This document shows positions 1 through 8,799 of a stretch of 64,000 bases of DNA, in pieces. Each line of letters begins with the position of its first letter. Position 1 is the stretch's first letter. The position numbers and the translations under genes are program-made. The DNA lies in assembly GCF_029218125.1 (NCBI RefSeq), contig NZ_JARFXX010000001.1:372001-436000 (forward strand), written 5' to 3'. The DNA comes from Oscillibacter faecalis_A. GTDB lineage: Bacteria; Bacillota; Clostridia; Oscillospirales; Oscillospiraceae. The notes beneath the pieces are model-generated. The model did not search any database and was not told where the DNA came from. It worked only from the letters and a program-made list of their open reading frames with translations.

Positions 1-1
1 T

Positions 2-763
2 GTGCTGCTGGGCAGCGGAGACGCGGCCTATGAAGATTTCTTCCGCCATGCGGCGGAGCGCTGGCCGGAGCGGATGGCCATTCGCCTCGGGTATGACGAG
101 GCGCTGTCCATGGCCATTTACGCCGGAGCGGACCTATTCTTAATGCCCTCCCGCAGCGAGCCCTGCGGCCTTTCCCAGATGATTGCCATGCGCTACGGTA
201 CGGTCCCCATCGTCCGGGAGACCGGCGGGCTGAAGGATACCGTTCAGCCCTACGAGGCGTGGCGGGATGCCGGCACCGGCTTTACCTTCGCCAATTATTC
301 CAGCGCCGATATGCTCCATGTCATCCGGGAGGCGATCTATCTTTATAAGGACTATCCGGACGCCTTTGCGCGGCTCCGCCGCCGGGCCATGGAGCGGGAT
401 TTCAGTTGGAACCGCAGCGCGGGGGACTATCTGAAAATTTATGCCGCCGTTACTGGCGCAGCGGCTGCCGCATCGGAGTCAGACGATACCGAAGCACTGA
501 AAGCAGAGGTGCCGACAGCTGCGGCTGAACCGGCCAAAAAGCGGACCTCCGCCCGGAAAGCGGTGTCCGGAAAGGCCGCAAAGCCGGTCAAGGCGGCCTC
601 CGCGAAAAAAGCGGTGCCCGCCGCGCCGGATGATGGTGCAAGAGTTCCAAAAACCGCCGAAAAATCCACAAAAACGAGAAAAACGGCTGGATCGGTTGCG
701 AAAAAGGCCGCTTCCGCCTCCAAACCCAAAAAGAAAGGCGCCGCCAGGAAGGCGGCGGAGTAA
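2..763 (+). CDS. glgA: Glycogen synthase (GT5), 3' part with basic Lys/Ala-rich tail
   Basis: The 5' end lies outside the window; 253 residues are visible in frame. The enzyme transfers glucose from ADP-glucose to the non-reducing end of glycogen. The GT-B C-terminal domain is recognisable by the SRSEPCGL nucleotide-sugar loop (about visible residue 50), followed by the TVPIVRETGGLKDTV strand-loop typical of GlgA. The enzyme fold should end near visible residue 150 (LKIYAAV). The remaining ~100 residues are a low-complexity tail rich in Lys, Ala, Ser and Pro with repeated KKA/AKK motifs, resembling histone H1-like tails; this is not part of the usual enzyme. The stop lies 5 bp before glgP, so the two are clearly one operon for glycogen synthesis and breakdown. 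Confidence 0.9.
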   Translation: MLLGSGDAAYEDFFRHAAERWPERMAIRLGYDEALSMAIYAGADLFLMPSRSEPCGLSQMIAMRYGTVPIVRETGGLKDTVQPYEAWRDAGTGFTFANYSSADMLHVIREAIYLYKDYPDAFARLRRRAMERDFSWNRSAGDYLKIYAAVTGAAAAASESDDTEALKAEVPTAAAEPAKKRTSARKAVSGKAAKPVKAASAKKAVPAAPDDGARVPKTAEKSTKTRKTAGSVAKKAASASKPKKKGAARKAAE

Positions 764-768
764 TCCCT

Positions 769-3180
769 ATGAGCATTCCATTTACCACGCAGACACTGCA
801 AGAGACCCTCACCGCCAAGCTGGCGCTGAACTTCGGCACGGAGCCGGGCGAGGCCACGGATCAGGAGATGCTGAAGGCCTGCGCCCTCGTTTTGCGGGAT
901 GTAATGGCCCTCCGGGGCGTGCAGACCGCCAAGGAAACGAAAAAAGAGCAGAAAAAGCAGGTCCACTATCTCTCCCTTGAATTTCTCATGGGCCGCAGCC
1001 TTATGAAAAACGCCTACAACTTGGGCGTTCTGCCCCAATTAAAAGAAGCGCTGGAGGGCATGGGCTTCAAGGCGGCAGACCTCTTTGAGCTGGAGCCGGA
1101 CGCGGGCCTCGGCAACGGCGGTCTCGGGCGGCTGGCCGCCTGCTATCTGGACTCCATGACCACACTGGAAATTCCCGCCACCGGCTATTCCATCTGCTAC
1201 GAGCTGGGTATTTTCAAGCAGAAGATTGTGGAGGGCCAGCAGGTAGAGCTGCCGGACGACTGGAAGGGCGTTGGCTCGGCATGGCTGCTGCCAAAGCCCG
1301 ACGAGGCCCAAATCGTCCGTTTCGGCGGCACGCTGCGGGAATTCTGGCAGGACGGTCATCTCCACATCGTCAACGAAAATGCCACGGCGGTGCAGGCCGT
1401 TCCCTGTGACATGGTAGTGGCGGGCTACAGTACGGATCATGTGAACACGCTGCGGCTGTGGGACGCCCGCTCCACCCGCCCGGTGGACATGGCGCTGTTC
1501 TCCCAGGGCGAGTACCTGAAGGCTTCCGAGGACGAGGCCATGGCGGAGACCATCGCCAAGGTGCTCTATCCCGAGGATAACCACATGGAGGGAAAGTCCC
1601 TTCGCTTAAAGCAGCAGTATTTCTTTGTCTCCGCCACGGTGCAGTCCATTATCACCAAGCATTTGGAAACCTACGGCACGCTGAAAAATTTCCACAAAAA
1701 GAACGTTCTTCAAATCAACGATACCCACCCGGCCCTTGTGATTCCGGAGCTGATGCGGATTTTCATGGACGAGGCCGGTATGAGCTGGGATGAGGCATGG
1801 GACATCACCACCCAGTCCGTGGCCTACACGAACCACACCGTTTTGTCCGAGGCGCTGGAGCGCTGGCCCCAGAGCCTTTTTGAAACACTGCTGCCCCGCA
1901 TCTGGCAGATCGTGCTGGAGATTGCCCACCGCTGGCAGGAAAAGGTGGAGAGCTTCTACCATGACAACGGCAAAACAGAGAAAATGGCCATCGTCTGGGG
2001 CGGCGAGGTCCGTATGGCCAATCTGTGCATCGCCGGGGGAATGTCTGTCAACGGCGTGTCCGGCCTGCACTCCGAGATTTTGAAAAAAGATGTGTTCCAT
2101 GACGCCTGCGTCATGGAGCCCTGGAAATTCACCAACGTCACCAACGGCATCGACCACCGCCGCTGGCTCAGCGAGATCAATCCCGGCCTTGACGCCCTTG
2201 TCCGGGACCTCACCGGCGGGGACGAGTACCTCCTGCACCCGCAGGCGCTGAAAAAGCTGGAGGACCATGCCGAAGACGCCGCCGTGCTTCAGCGGCTGGA
2301 GGACATCAAGCGGCAGAACAAGGAGGACTTTGCCGCATATATCAAAAAGGCGCAGGGCGTCACACTGTCGCCGGACGCTATCTTTGATGTGCAGGTCAAG
2401 CGGCTCCACGAATATAAGCGCCAGCTTTTGAACGTGCTCCACATCATCACGCTCTACCAGCGGCTTCAGGATGACCCGGGCTGCATCACCCGGCCCCACA
2501 CGTTCCTGTTCGGTGCCAAGGCCGCACCGGGCTATGCCGTAGCCAAGCGGATCATCCACCTCATCAACTCCCTTGCGGACGATATTTCCCACGATCCCCG
2601 CTGCCGGGGCAAGCTGCAGGTGGTATTTCTTGAAAACTACCGGGTGTCCCTTGCCGAGCACCTGATGCCCGCCAGCGAGGTCTCTCAGCAGATTTCAACT
2701 GCCGGAAAGGAGGCCAGCGGCACCGGCAACATGAAATTCATGATGAACGGTGCTCTGACCGTCGGTACGCTGGACGGTGCCAATGTGGAGATGCACGATC
2801 TGCTGGGCGATGAGAATATGTTCCTGTTCGGCCTCCACGCCGATCAGGCCGCGCAGCTCCGGCGGGAGGGCTATGTGCCCCAGCGGTATGTCAGCCATGA
2901 CCCGCAGTTGGAGCGCTGTCTGAACTCCCTGCGCCGGGGCTTCCGGGACGGGGTGAGCTATGAGGACCTCTACCAGCGGCTCATCGGCAGCGACGAATAT
3001 CTGCTGCTGGCGGATTACCGGGCCTATTGCGACGCCGAGCGCCGCATGGCCGAGACCTACGAAAACCGCGAGCAGTGGAACTGTATGAGCCTTCTTAACA
3101 TCGCCCGCAGCGGCAGCTTTGCCGCCGACCGGGCTGTTGCGGAATATGCCGACAACATCTGGCACGTTCCCCATCGCTGA
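769..3180 (+). CDS. glgP: Glycogen/starch phosphorylase (GT35)
   Basis: 803 residues, full length for the GT35 family. It releases glucose 1-phosphate from alpha-1,4-glucan using pyridoxal phosphate and inorganic phosphate, in the cytoplasm. Visible signatures are the N-terminal YLSLEFLMGRSL block, the GNGGLGRLAACYLDS block and the PLP site EASGTGNMKFMMNGA, in which the Schiff-base lysine is about residue 656. The ATG lies 5 bp after the glgA stop, with a GGAG element inside the end of glgA, so translational coupling is likely. About 185 bp without a gene separate it from glnN; I see no obvious terminator hairpin there. Confidence 0.97.
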   Translation: MSIPFTTQTLQETLTAKLALNFGTEPGEATDQEMLKACALVLRDVMALRGVQTAKETKKEQKKQVHYLSLEFLMGRSLMKNAYNLGVLPQLKEALEGMGFKAADLFELEPDAGLGNGGLGRLAACYLDSMTTLEIPATGYSICYELGIFKQKIVEGQQVELPDDWKGVGSAWLLPKPDEAQIVRFGGTLREFWQDGHLHIVNENATAVQAVPCDMVVAGYSTDHVNTLRLWDARSTRPVDMALFSQGEYLKASEDEAMAETIAKVLYPEDNHMEGKSLRLKQQYFFVSATVQSIITKHLETYGTLKNFHKKNVLQINDTHPALVIPELMRIFMDEAGMSWDEAWDITTQSVAYTNHTVLSEALERWPQSLFETLLPRIWQIVLEIAHRWQEKVESFYHDNGKTEKMAIVWGGEVRMANLCIAGGMSVNGVSGLHSEILKKDVFHDACVMEPWKFTNVTNGIDHRRWLSEINPGLDALVRDLTGGDEYLLHPQALKKLEDHAEDAAVLQRLEDIKRQNKEDFAAYIKKAQGVTLSPDAIFDVQVKRLHEYKRQLLNVLHIITLYQRLQDDPGCITRPHTFLFGAKAAPGYAVAKRIIHLINSLADDISHDPRCRGKLQVVFLENYRVSLAEHLMPASEVSQQISTAGKEASGTGNMKFMMNGALTVGTLDGANVEMHDLLGDENMFLFGLHADQAAQLRREGYVPQRYVSHDPQLERCLNSLRRGFRDGVSYEDLYQRLIGSDEYLLLADYRAYCDAERRMAETYENREQWNCMSLLNIARSGSFAADRAVAEYADNIWHVPHR

Positions 3181-3365
3181 GGAAAAGCCGGACTTACGCG
3201 GAAACAGACCGCAAAAGCGGCCGGAATTTGTGCAGTTTACCGTTTGACAGGGCCTATCCGCCGTGCTACACTCTGACACATATTTTTCCATGTTTTTCTT
3301 GCGTTTGGCCCGATTTATGATAGGATAGACCTTGAGATTTCAATATCTTGAACGGAGGGACTGCT

Positions 3366-5450
3366 ATGAGCGAACGAAAGCTGCCCGAGCTGTTCGGCAG
3401 CAGGGTATTCAACGAGGAGACCATGAAGGAGCGCCTGTCCGACGCCTGCTATCAGGCTTGGAAGCGCTGCGTCACTGACGGTGCGCCGCTGGAGCTGGCC
3501 ACCGCCAATGAAATTGCCGGTGCCATGAAGACATGGGCCGTGGAGCAGGGCTGCACCCATTACACCCACTGGTTCCAGCCTATGACCGGCTTTACGGCGG
3601 AAAAGCACGAGGGCTTTATCGCTCAGGGCGAGCATGGCCGGGCCATTCTGGAATTTTCCGGCAAGAATCTGGTCCGCGGCGAGGCGGACGCCTCCTCGTT
3701 CCCCTCCGGCGGCCTGCGGGCCACCTTTGAGGCCCGTGGCTATACCGCGTGGGACCCCAGTTCCTTTGCCTTTGTGAAGGAGGGGACGCTGTGCATCCCC
3801 ACCATCCTCTGCTCCTACGGCGGACACGCGCTGGACAAAAAGACGCCGCTGCTGCGCTCCATGGAGGATGTCAGCAGGCAGGCTGTCCGCATTCTGCGGC
3901 TGTTCGGGGACACAGAGACCCATAAGGTCATTCCCTGTGTCGGCCCGGAGCAGGAATATTTCCTTGTGGACAAAAAGCTCTACAACCAGCGTGAGGACCT
4001 GCGGATGACCGGCCGCACGCTGTTCGGCGCCAAGCCTCCCCGGGGACAGGAGCTGGACGATCACTACTACGGCGCCATCCGGCCCCGTGTGGCGTCCTTT
4101 ATGAAGGATCTGGATGAAAACCTCTGGGCGCTGGGTATTTACAGCAAGACCAAGCACAACGAGGTCGCGCCCTCCCAGCACGAGATGGCCCCCATCTACA
4201 CGGACGCCAACACCGCCTGTGACCATAACCAGCTTACCATGGAGATCATGAAAAAGACGGCCGACCGGCATGACATGGTCTGCCTGCTCCATGAAAAGCC
4301 CTTTGCCGGAGTCAACGGCTCCGGTAAGCACGATAACTGGTCCTTGAACACCGATACCGGCAAGAACCTGTTCAAGCCCGGCAAGACCCCCAGCCAGAAC
4401 GCGCAGTTCTTGCTGTTTTTGGCGGCCTTTGTCAAGGGTGTGGACGAATATCAGGATTTCCTGCGGGCCACAGTGGCCTTCCCCGGAAACGATCACCGTC
4501 TGGGTGCCTCCGAAGCGCCTCCGGCCGTGATCTCCATCTTCCTCGGCGATGAGTTGGACGCCGTGGTGCAGTCCATCATCCGGGGCACGGAGTTCAAGGA
4601 TTCCGGCAAGCGGACCCTCCAGATCGGCGTGGACGCCATGCCGCCCATCCCGCAGGACAACACGGACCGCAACCGTACCTCGCCCATGGCGTTCACCGGC
4701 AACAAGTTCGAGTTCCGGATGCTGGGCTCCAGCCAGTCCATCTCCGGCCCCAACATCGCCCTGAACACCATCATGGCCGAAGAACTTCAGCAGTTTGCCG
4801 ACCATCTGGAAAAGTCCAAGGATTTCCAGACCGACCTTGATAAGCTCATCAAAAAGGTCTTCACGGACCACCAGCGCATCATCTTCAACGGCAACGGCTA
4901 TGATGACGCATGGCTGGCCGAGGCGGAAAAGCGCGGTCTTTGCAATCTGCCTACTACGGCGGACGCCCTGCCGGTCTACACCGCCAAGAAGAATGTGGAC
5001 CTCTTTGTCAAGCACGGCATCTACACGAAAGAGGAAATCAACGCCCGGTCGGAAATTCACATTGAAAACTACACCACTGTGATTTCGATTGAGGCCCGCA
5101 CCATGGCGGATATGCTGCGGCGGCAGATCCTGCCCGCCGTATCCGCCGTGACAGCGGAGTTGTGCGAGCGGGGCTGGAAGAAGGAGCAGATGGGTGTCAG
5201 CCACAAGGCGGATGACACTGTGGCCCGGGACATGGGCCAGCTTACCGACAAGCTCTTTGCCGTAACAGAAAAGCTGGAGCGCGACCTCGCTAAAATTCCC
5301 GCCGATGCCAAAAAGGCCATGACCTACAGCCATACTACGCTGGTGCCGGATATGGAAAAGGCCCGCACGCTGGCCGACGAGCTGGAAACGCTGACACCGA
5401 AGGACTGTTGGCCCTTCCCGGTGTACAGTGACCTGCTGTTCTCTGTGTAA
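3366..5450 (+). CDS. glnN: Type III glutamine synthetase
   Basis: 694 residues, matching the long GlnN/GSIII family rather than the ~450-residue GSI. It makes glutamine from glutamate, ammonia and ATP. GSIII features visible are the N-terminal block with ELFGSRVF, the FPSGGLRATFEARGYTAWD stretch, the EQEYFL metal-ligand motif and the KHNEVAPSQHE and NGSGKHDNWSLNT active-site motifs. The start is the ATG at 3366, behind GGAGGG at 3354-3359; an upstream in-frame TTG at 3348 overlaps that ribosome site and was rejected. It is transcribed alone; a convergent hairpin terminator lies at 5483-5520. Confidence 0.96.
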   Translation: MSERKLPELFGSRVFNEETMKERLSDACYQAWKRCVTDGAPLELATANEIAGAMKTWAVEQGCTHYTHWFQPMTGFTAEKHEGFIAQGEHGRAILEFSGKNLVRGEADASSFPSGGLRATFEARGYTAWDPSSFAFVKEGTLCIPTILCSYGGHALDKKTPLLRSMEDVSRQAVRILRLFGDTETHKVIPCVGPEQEYFLVDKKLYNQREDLRMTGRTLFGAKPPRGQELDDHYYGAIRPRVASFMKDLDENLWALGIYSKTKHNEVAPSQHEMAPIYTDANTACDHNQLTMEIMKKTADRHDMVCLLHEKPFAGVNGSGKHDNWSLNTDTGKNLFKPGKTPSQNAQFLLFLAAFVKGVDEYQDFLRATVAFPGNDHRLGASEAPPAVISIFLGDELDAVVQSIIRGTEFKDSGKRTLQIGVDAMPPIPQDNTDRNRTSPMAFTGNKFEFRMLGSSQSISGPNIALNTIMAEELQQFADHLEKSKDFQTDLDKLIKKVFTDHQRIIFNGNGYDDAWLAEAEKRGLCNLPTTADALPVYTAKKNVDLFVKHGIYTKEEINARSEIHIENYTTVISIEARTMADMLRRQILPAVSAVTAELCERGWKKEQMGVSHKADDTVARDMGQLTDKLFAVTEKLERDLAKIPADAKKAMTYSHTTLVPDMEKARTLADELETLTPKDCWPFPVYSDLLFSV

Positions 5451-5482
5451 CATCAGGATCGACGCAAAAACAGCAAGAAACG

Positions 5483-5525
5483 ACCCCCTGCGGAATGGAC
5501 GCATCCATTTCGCAGGGGGTTCTCG
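5483..5525. terminator. Convergent terminator between glnN and sdpI-like gene
   Basis: Arms ACCCCCTGCG (5483-5492) and CGCAGGGGGT (5511-5520) enclose a further paired GAATGGA/TCCATTT. A short T-rich run follows on the plus strand and A-rich sequence precedes it, so it can serve both converging genes. Confidence 0.8.
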
Positions 5526-5538
5526 CTTTTATTCTGTG

Positions 5539-6171
5539 TCAGATGCCTTTTCTGTGAAGTGCGTAGGAATAGACGGTAGGGATCAGAACCATCACCGCCA
5601 GCAGCGCCCCAAACAGCCAGCCGCTCCACAGCCGCAGCAGGGAGAGGGGGATCATCACAAGACCGCACAGCACCCACAGAAAGCCGCTCAACCGGTGGGT
5701 CCTGGTCCAATTTTCCTCGCTTTGCAGCGTCCACGGCAGCTTGATACCCACGGTGCGGTTCTGCCGGATTTTTGGCAGGTAGTTACCAAGGATCAGAAAC
5801 AGTAGTCCCACAAACACAGGTACCACGGTGCTGATGTGCATCTCATAGCCCAGCCCTGTGCCGAGGGTGACCGCTCCGCCGAGCAGCGATCCGGCCGGGC
5901 AAGACCACAGCAGCACCGTCCGCAGCACAGGATTCCTATTTTTCTTCGTCTCACGGCTCTCGGCGTAAAAGCAGACGAGATGCAGTGCCAAAATAAACAG
6001 CGGCAGGCCGAACACAGTGGCGGCACGCGACGACCAGCCGTTTGCGTTGCCGGCAAAGTCCCAATGTGTCGCCATGGTCTCCGGCAAACGCGGGTAGAGC
6101 GCCGCGCCCGCGAACAGCGGCAGTAGGCAGACCAGCGAAGTCAGCAGCATTTCCCTCTTGTTGTTCTTCAT
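5539..6171 (-). CDS. SdpI/YhfL-family membrane protein
   Basis: 210 residues. The N-terminal DUF1648 pattern is clear: a first membrane segment followed by LPETMATHWDFAGNANGW, which is diagnostic of SdpI-type proteins. About six hydrophobic segments are visible, in an arrangement typical of SdpI. In Bacillus subtilis SdpI gives immunity to the SDP toxin and sequesters its repressor SdpR at the membrane. Here the ATG at 6171 overlaps the stop of the upstream ArsR-type gene (ATGA), so the two are translationally coupled. No SDP toxin gene (sdpABC) is visible nearby, so the trigger is unknown; a general envelope-stress or immunity role is inference. Confidence 0.85.
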   Translation of the reverse strand: MKNNKREMLLTSLVCLLPLFAGAALYPRLPETMATHWDFAGNANGWSSRAATVFGLPLFILALHLVCFYAESRETKKNRNPVLRTVLLWSCPAGSLLGGAVTLGTGLGYEMHISTVVPVFVGLLFLILGNYLPKIRQNRTVGIKLPWTLQSEENWTRTHRLSGFLWVLCGLVMIPLSLLRLWSGWLFGALLAVMVLIPTVYSYALHRKGI

Positions 6172-6440
6172 TTTTTTCCTTCCCCCTTCAAGTCCTGTAA
6201 CCACAGCAGGACTTCCTCCAGCACAGAGGCGTTAAGGCTGTAGTAGATATAGTTTTTCTCCCGACTCTCAAAAATCAGTCCCGCCTTTTTCAGTTGGGAC
6301 AGGTGATAGGACACCGTAGCGGCAGTCATATCGAAACGCCCGGCGATCTCGCCTGCCGTTAAGCGTCCGCCCTTGAGCAGATTCAATATCTCCCGCCGCA
6401 CCGGGTCCGACAGGGCCTTGAAGGTCTCGGCAAAGGCCAT
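6168..6440 (-). CDS. ArsR-family repressor (SdpR-like)
   Basis: 90 residues, a complete winged-helix repressor of the ArsR type. The pattern FKALSDPVRREILNLL, the helix-turn-helix LTAGEIAGRFDMTAATVSYHLSQL and the wing KAGLIFESREKNYIYYSLN are all present. The metal-binding ELCV(C/G)DL motif of ArsR/SmtB is absent, as expected for SdpR-like members. The start chosen is the ATG at 6440, which begins MAFAETFKALSD with an upstream GGAGGG; the longer frame to 6509 would run through the promoter and operator. It precedes and overlaps an SdpI-type gene, so autoregulation through the palindromes at 6458-6479 and 6508-6541 is likely. Confidence 0.9.
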   Translation of the reverse strand: MAFAETFKALSDPVRREILNLLKGGRLTAGEIAGRFDMTAATVSYHLSQLKKAGLIFESREKNYIYYSLNASVLEEVLLWLQDLKGEGKK

Positions 6441-6457
6441 GGCATTCCCTCCAAAAG

Positions 6458-6541
6458 TATTTAGAAGAATTTCTAAATAGTATATACCATATCGCGGCTT
6501 AAATGTCAACAGCTATTTAGAAAAAAATCTAAATAGCTGTT
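6458..6541 (-). promoter_or_regulatory. sdpR-like promoter with two palindromic operators
   Basis: On the minus strand TTGACA (6509-6504) and TATATA (6486-6481) are spaced by 17 bp. One palindrome, TATTTAGAA/TTCTAAATA (6458-6479), lies just downstream of the -10. A larger one, AACAGCTATTTAGA/TCTAAATAGCTGTT (6508-6541), overlaps the upstream edge of the -35. Both share ATTTAGA/TCTAAAT half-sites, the arrangement expected for an autoregulated ArsR-type dimer. Confidence 0.75.
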
Positions 6542-6558
6542 CCATATAGAAAAAGCGC

Positions 6559-6584
6559 CCGCCGGGACCGAAAGGTCCCGGCGG
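6559..6584 (-). terminator. Strong minus-strand rho-independent terminator
   Basis: Eleven-base arms CCGCCGGGACC/GGTCCCGGCGG around a GAAA/TTTC loop are followed, on the minus strand, by GCGC and a TTTTT run. No protein gene on the minus strand leads into it; it closes the transcription unit that begins with the c-di-GMP riboswitch. Confidence 0.85.
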
Positions 6585-6807
6585 ACATTTGCTCAGCTCC
6601 GGCCGGTCTGCGCGGTGGGGCCGCATGAAGCAACGCCGCCTGCGGAACAGACATTGGGAAGTGTGTGGGAAATGCGGAACACCTTGTGTGGGGCACAAAG
6701 CGCAGGGGATGAGAAGCTCCGCGGCGAGCGGGGCCGGAGCTATGGGGAAGCACGGTAAACGGCGGGGCGGCGTTCCATCGAGAGAGCCGAAGGGGTCTAT
6801 AAAAAAA

Positions 6808-6843
6808 GACTGGCCGCATCCTTCAATGAGATTGCGGCCAGTC
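6808..6843 (-). terminator. Terminator directly after the c-di-GMP aptamer
   Basis: Arms GACTGGCCGCA/TGCGGCCAGTC (6843-6833 and 6818-6808 on the minus strand) are followed by seven T residues (6807-6801). It begins within the last bases of the riboswitch aptamer, so it is the likely expression platform: ligand binding would compete with, or allow, hairpin formation. Confidence 0.85.
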
Positions 6844-6932
6844 GATCATACGGAAAGCTCCGGTTAGACACTTAACTTTGCGTCCCCGTCTTTCGGCGGG
6901 TTTGCCCTATTCAATTCGCCCTACTTCGCCTA
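6835..6932 (-). promoter_or_regulatory. c-di-GMP-I (GEMM) riboswitch
   Basis: Read on the minus strand, the sequence contains the GEMM hallmarks in order: AGGGCAAACC, a GNRA-capped hairpin (CGCCGAAAGACGG), GGACGCAAAG and a closing CUAACC, then a second arm before the terminator. A promoter lies just upstream: TTGCAT (6967-6962) and TATAAT (6944-6939), 17 bp apart. The aptamer senses cyclic di-GMP. Its downstream target is unclear: about 215 bp between the two minus-strand terminators hold no convincing ORF, and a second terminator blocks read-through to the sdpR-like gene. Confidence 0.87.
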
Positions 6933-7075
6933 CGACCTATTATACGGGAAGCTGCTGCCGAATGCAAGCAAAATTTGTATTTTCCCCAAATCGGATTTTT
7001 CCTCTTTCCCTGTCCGCTCTCTTGTGCTATATTGTATACGTATGTTTTCAAATAAGAGATAAAGGGGCGGTCAGC

Positions 7076-8560
7076 ATGGGAGCCATTGGCTTCGATAATC
7101 AAAAGTATCTCACCACACAGTCCGAGCAGATCAAAAAGCGCATTCATCAGTTCGGCGGTAAGCTGTATCTGGAATTCGGCGGCAAGCTGTTTGACGATTA
7201 CCACGCCTCCCGGGTACTGCCGGGCTTTGAGCCGGACAGCAAGATTCGGATGCTTCAGCAGTTGAAGGACGATGTGGAGATCGTCATCGCCATCAACGCC
7301 GGTGACATTGAGAAGAATAAAATGCGGGGGGATCTGGGCATCACCTATGACGAGGATGTGCTCCGCCTTATTGATATTTTCCGGGACATGGGGCTGTATG
7401 TGGGCAGCGTGGTGCTGACCCGCTACAGCGGACAGGAGGCGGCAAACGCCTTTTTGCACCGGCTGGAAAAGCTGGGCATCCGCTGCTACCGGCACTATCC
7501 CATTGCCGGCTACCCCTCGGATGTAGTCCACATCGTCAGCGATGATGGCCTTGGAAAGAACGATTACATTGAGACCAGCCATTCCCTCATCGTGGTAACG
7601 GCCCCCGGCCCCGGCAGCGGCAAAATGGCCACCTGCCTCAGCCAGCTCTACCATGACCATAAGCGTGGCATCGACGCCGGCTATGCCAAATTTGAAACAT
7701 TCCCCATCTGGAACCTGCCCCTGAAGCACCCGGTCAATCTGGCCTACGAGGCCGCCACCGCCGATCTGGACGATGTGAACATGATCGACCCCTTCCATCT
7801 GGAGGCCTACGGCGTCACCACTGTGAACTATAACCGGGATGTGGAGATTTTCCCTGTGCTCAACGCCATCTTTGAAAAAATTCAGGGCAAGTCTCCCTAT
7901 AAATCTCCCACGGACATGGGCGTGAACATGGCGGGCAACTGCATTGTGGACGATGAGGTGTGCCGCGCCGCATCCAAAATGGAAATTCTGCGGCGGTACT
8001 ACACCGCGAAAATGGAGCTGGTTCAAGGCAAGGGGACGGAGGAGACCGTCCGCAAGCTGGAGCTGGTGATGCAGCAGGGCGGGGTCACGCCGGACATCTG
8101 CCCCGCCGTGGCGGCGTCCCTGGAAAAAGCGGAGACCACCGGCGCTCCCGCCGGCGCCATGGTGCTGCCGGACGGTCAGGTCGTCACCGGCAAGACCTCC
8201 GGCACGCTGGGGGCCGCCGCGGCGCTGCTGCTGAACGCCCTGAAGGCGCTGGGCCATATCGACGATCAGTTTGAGCTGATCTCCAAGCAGGTCCTGGAGC
8301 CGGTCTGCCACCTGAAAACCACCTACCTTGACCACCGCAACCCCCGGCTCCACACCGATGAGGTGCTGCTGACGCTGGCCATCTCCGCCCTGACCAACCC
8401 GCTGGCAGACCTTGCCAAGCGGCAGCTTCCGGGTCTCCGGGGCAGCGAGGCCCACTTCTCCGTTATCATCAGCGAGGAGGATTTAAAGATTTTCAAGCGG
8501 CTGGGCGTCCGGGTGAGCTGTGAGCCGAAATACGAAACAAAGCGCCTCTACCACCGGTAA
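7076..8560 (+). CDS. DUF1846 family protein
   Basis: 494 residues, the usual length of DUF1846 proteins (PF08903), which are widespread in Firmicutes. Structures of the family are known, but no accepted function. Recognisable features are the N-terminal MGAIGFDNQKYLTTQSEQI, the VTAPGPGSGKMATCLSQLYHD glycine-rich loop resembling a nucleotide-binding motif, and the FHLEAYG block. The ATG at 7076 follows a GGGG-containing ribosome site; the in-frame extension to 6878 crosses the antisense riboswitch and is rejected. A duplicated hairpin and a MITE-like element separate it from tex. Confidence 0.9.
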   Translation: MGAIGFDNQKYLTTQSEQIKKRIHQFGGKLYLEFGGKLFDDYHASRVLPGFEPDSKIRMLQQLKDDVEIVIAINAGDIEKNKMRGDLGITYDEDVLRLIDIFRDMGLYVGSVVLTRYSGQEAANAFLHRLEKLGIRCYRHYPIAGYPSDVVHIVSDDGLGKNDYIETSHSLIVVTAPGPGSGKMATCLSQLYHDHKRGIDAGYAKFETFPIWNLPLKHPVNLAYEAATADLDDVNMIDPFHLEAYGVTTVNYNRDVEIFPVLNAIFEKIQGKSPYKSPTDMGVNMAGNCIVDDEVCRAASKMEILRRYYTAKMELVQGKGTEETVRKLELVMQQGGVTPDICPAVAASLEKAETTGAPAGAMVLPDGQVVTGKTSGTLGAAAALLLNALKALGHIDDQFELISKQVLEPVCHLKTTYLDHRNPRLHTDEVLLTLAISALTNPLADLAKRQLPGLRGSEAHFSVIISEEDLKIFKRLGVRVSCEPKYETKRLYHR

Positions 8561-8574
8561 ACAAAATACGAAAA

Positions 8575-8781
8575 GGGCACCGCACAGCGGTGCCCTGAGG
8601 CTGTCGATAAAGTGATAAATTTTCCGCAACGGTAAGGAAGGGTGTGCGCGGGAAACCCAAGAAGGGTGTCCTGCGCCATTAAAATCCTAAGTTTTCAGAA
8701 CTTTTATAAAGTTCTGAAAACTTGCTCAGCGGGGCGAAAAAACTTTTTCGACACGCTGAGGGCACCGCACAGCGGTGCCCT
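8575..8781 (+). mobile_element. Terminator-nested MITE-like element, copy A
   Basis: A 163-bp element (8597-8759) begins GAGGCTGTCGATAAAGT and ends ACTTTTTCGACACGCTGA, giving imperfect inverted ends with core TGTCGAWAAAGT. It contains a perfect hairpin AGTTTTCAGAACTT/AAGTTCTGAAAACT and no credible gene. It is flanked by two identical 22-bp hairpins (8575-8596 and 8760-8781, GGGCACCGC/GCGGTGCCC). The T-run stays with the right copy, so the original terminator was duplicated. Confidence 0.88.
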
Positions 8782-8799
8782 TTTGAAAGGAATCAACGT

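Noticed and set aside
3315..5504. Long minus-strand frame opposite glnN
   Set aside because: Antisense shadow of a clear type III glutamine synthetase.
6529..6819. 96-codon minus-strand frame downstream of the riboswitch
   Set aside because: It crosses the second terminator, starts inside the T-run of the first one and has no ribosome site; Arg/Pro/Ala-rich as expected by chance.
8642..8760. A ~39-codon frame (MCAGNPRRVSCAIKILSFQN...) that is open in all five MITE-like copies
   Set aside because: It spans the internal hairpin and the inverted end, lacks a good ribosome site, and runs on into unrelated sequence at each site; its conservation follows from the conserved element.
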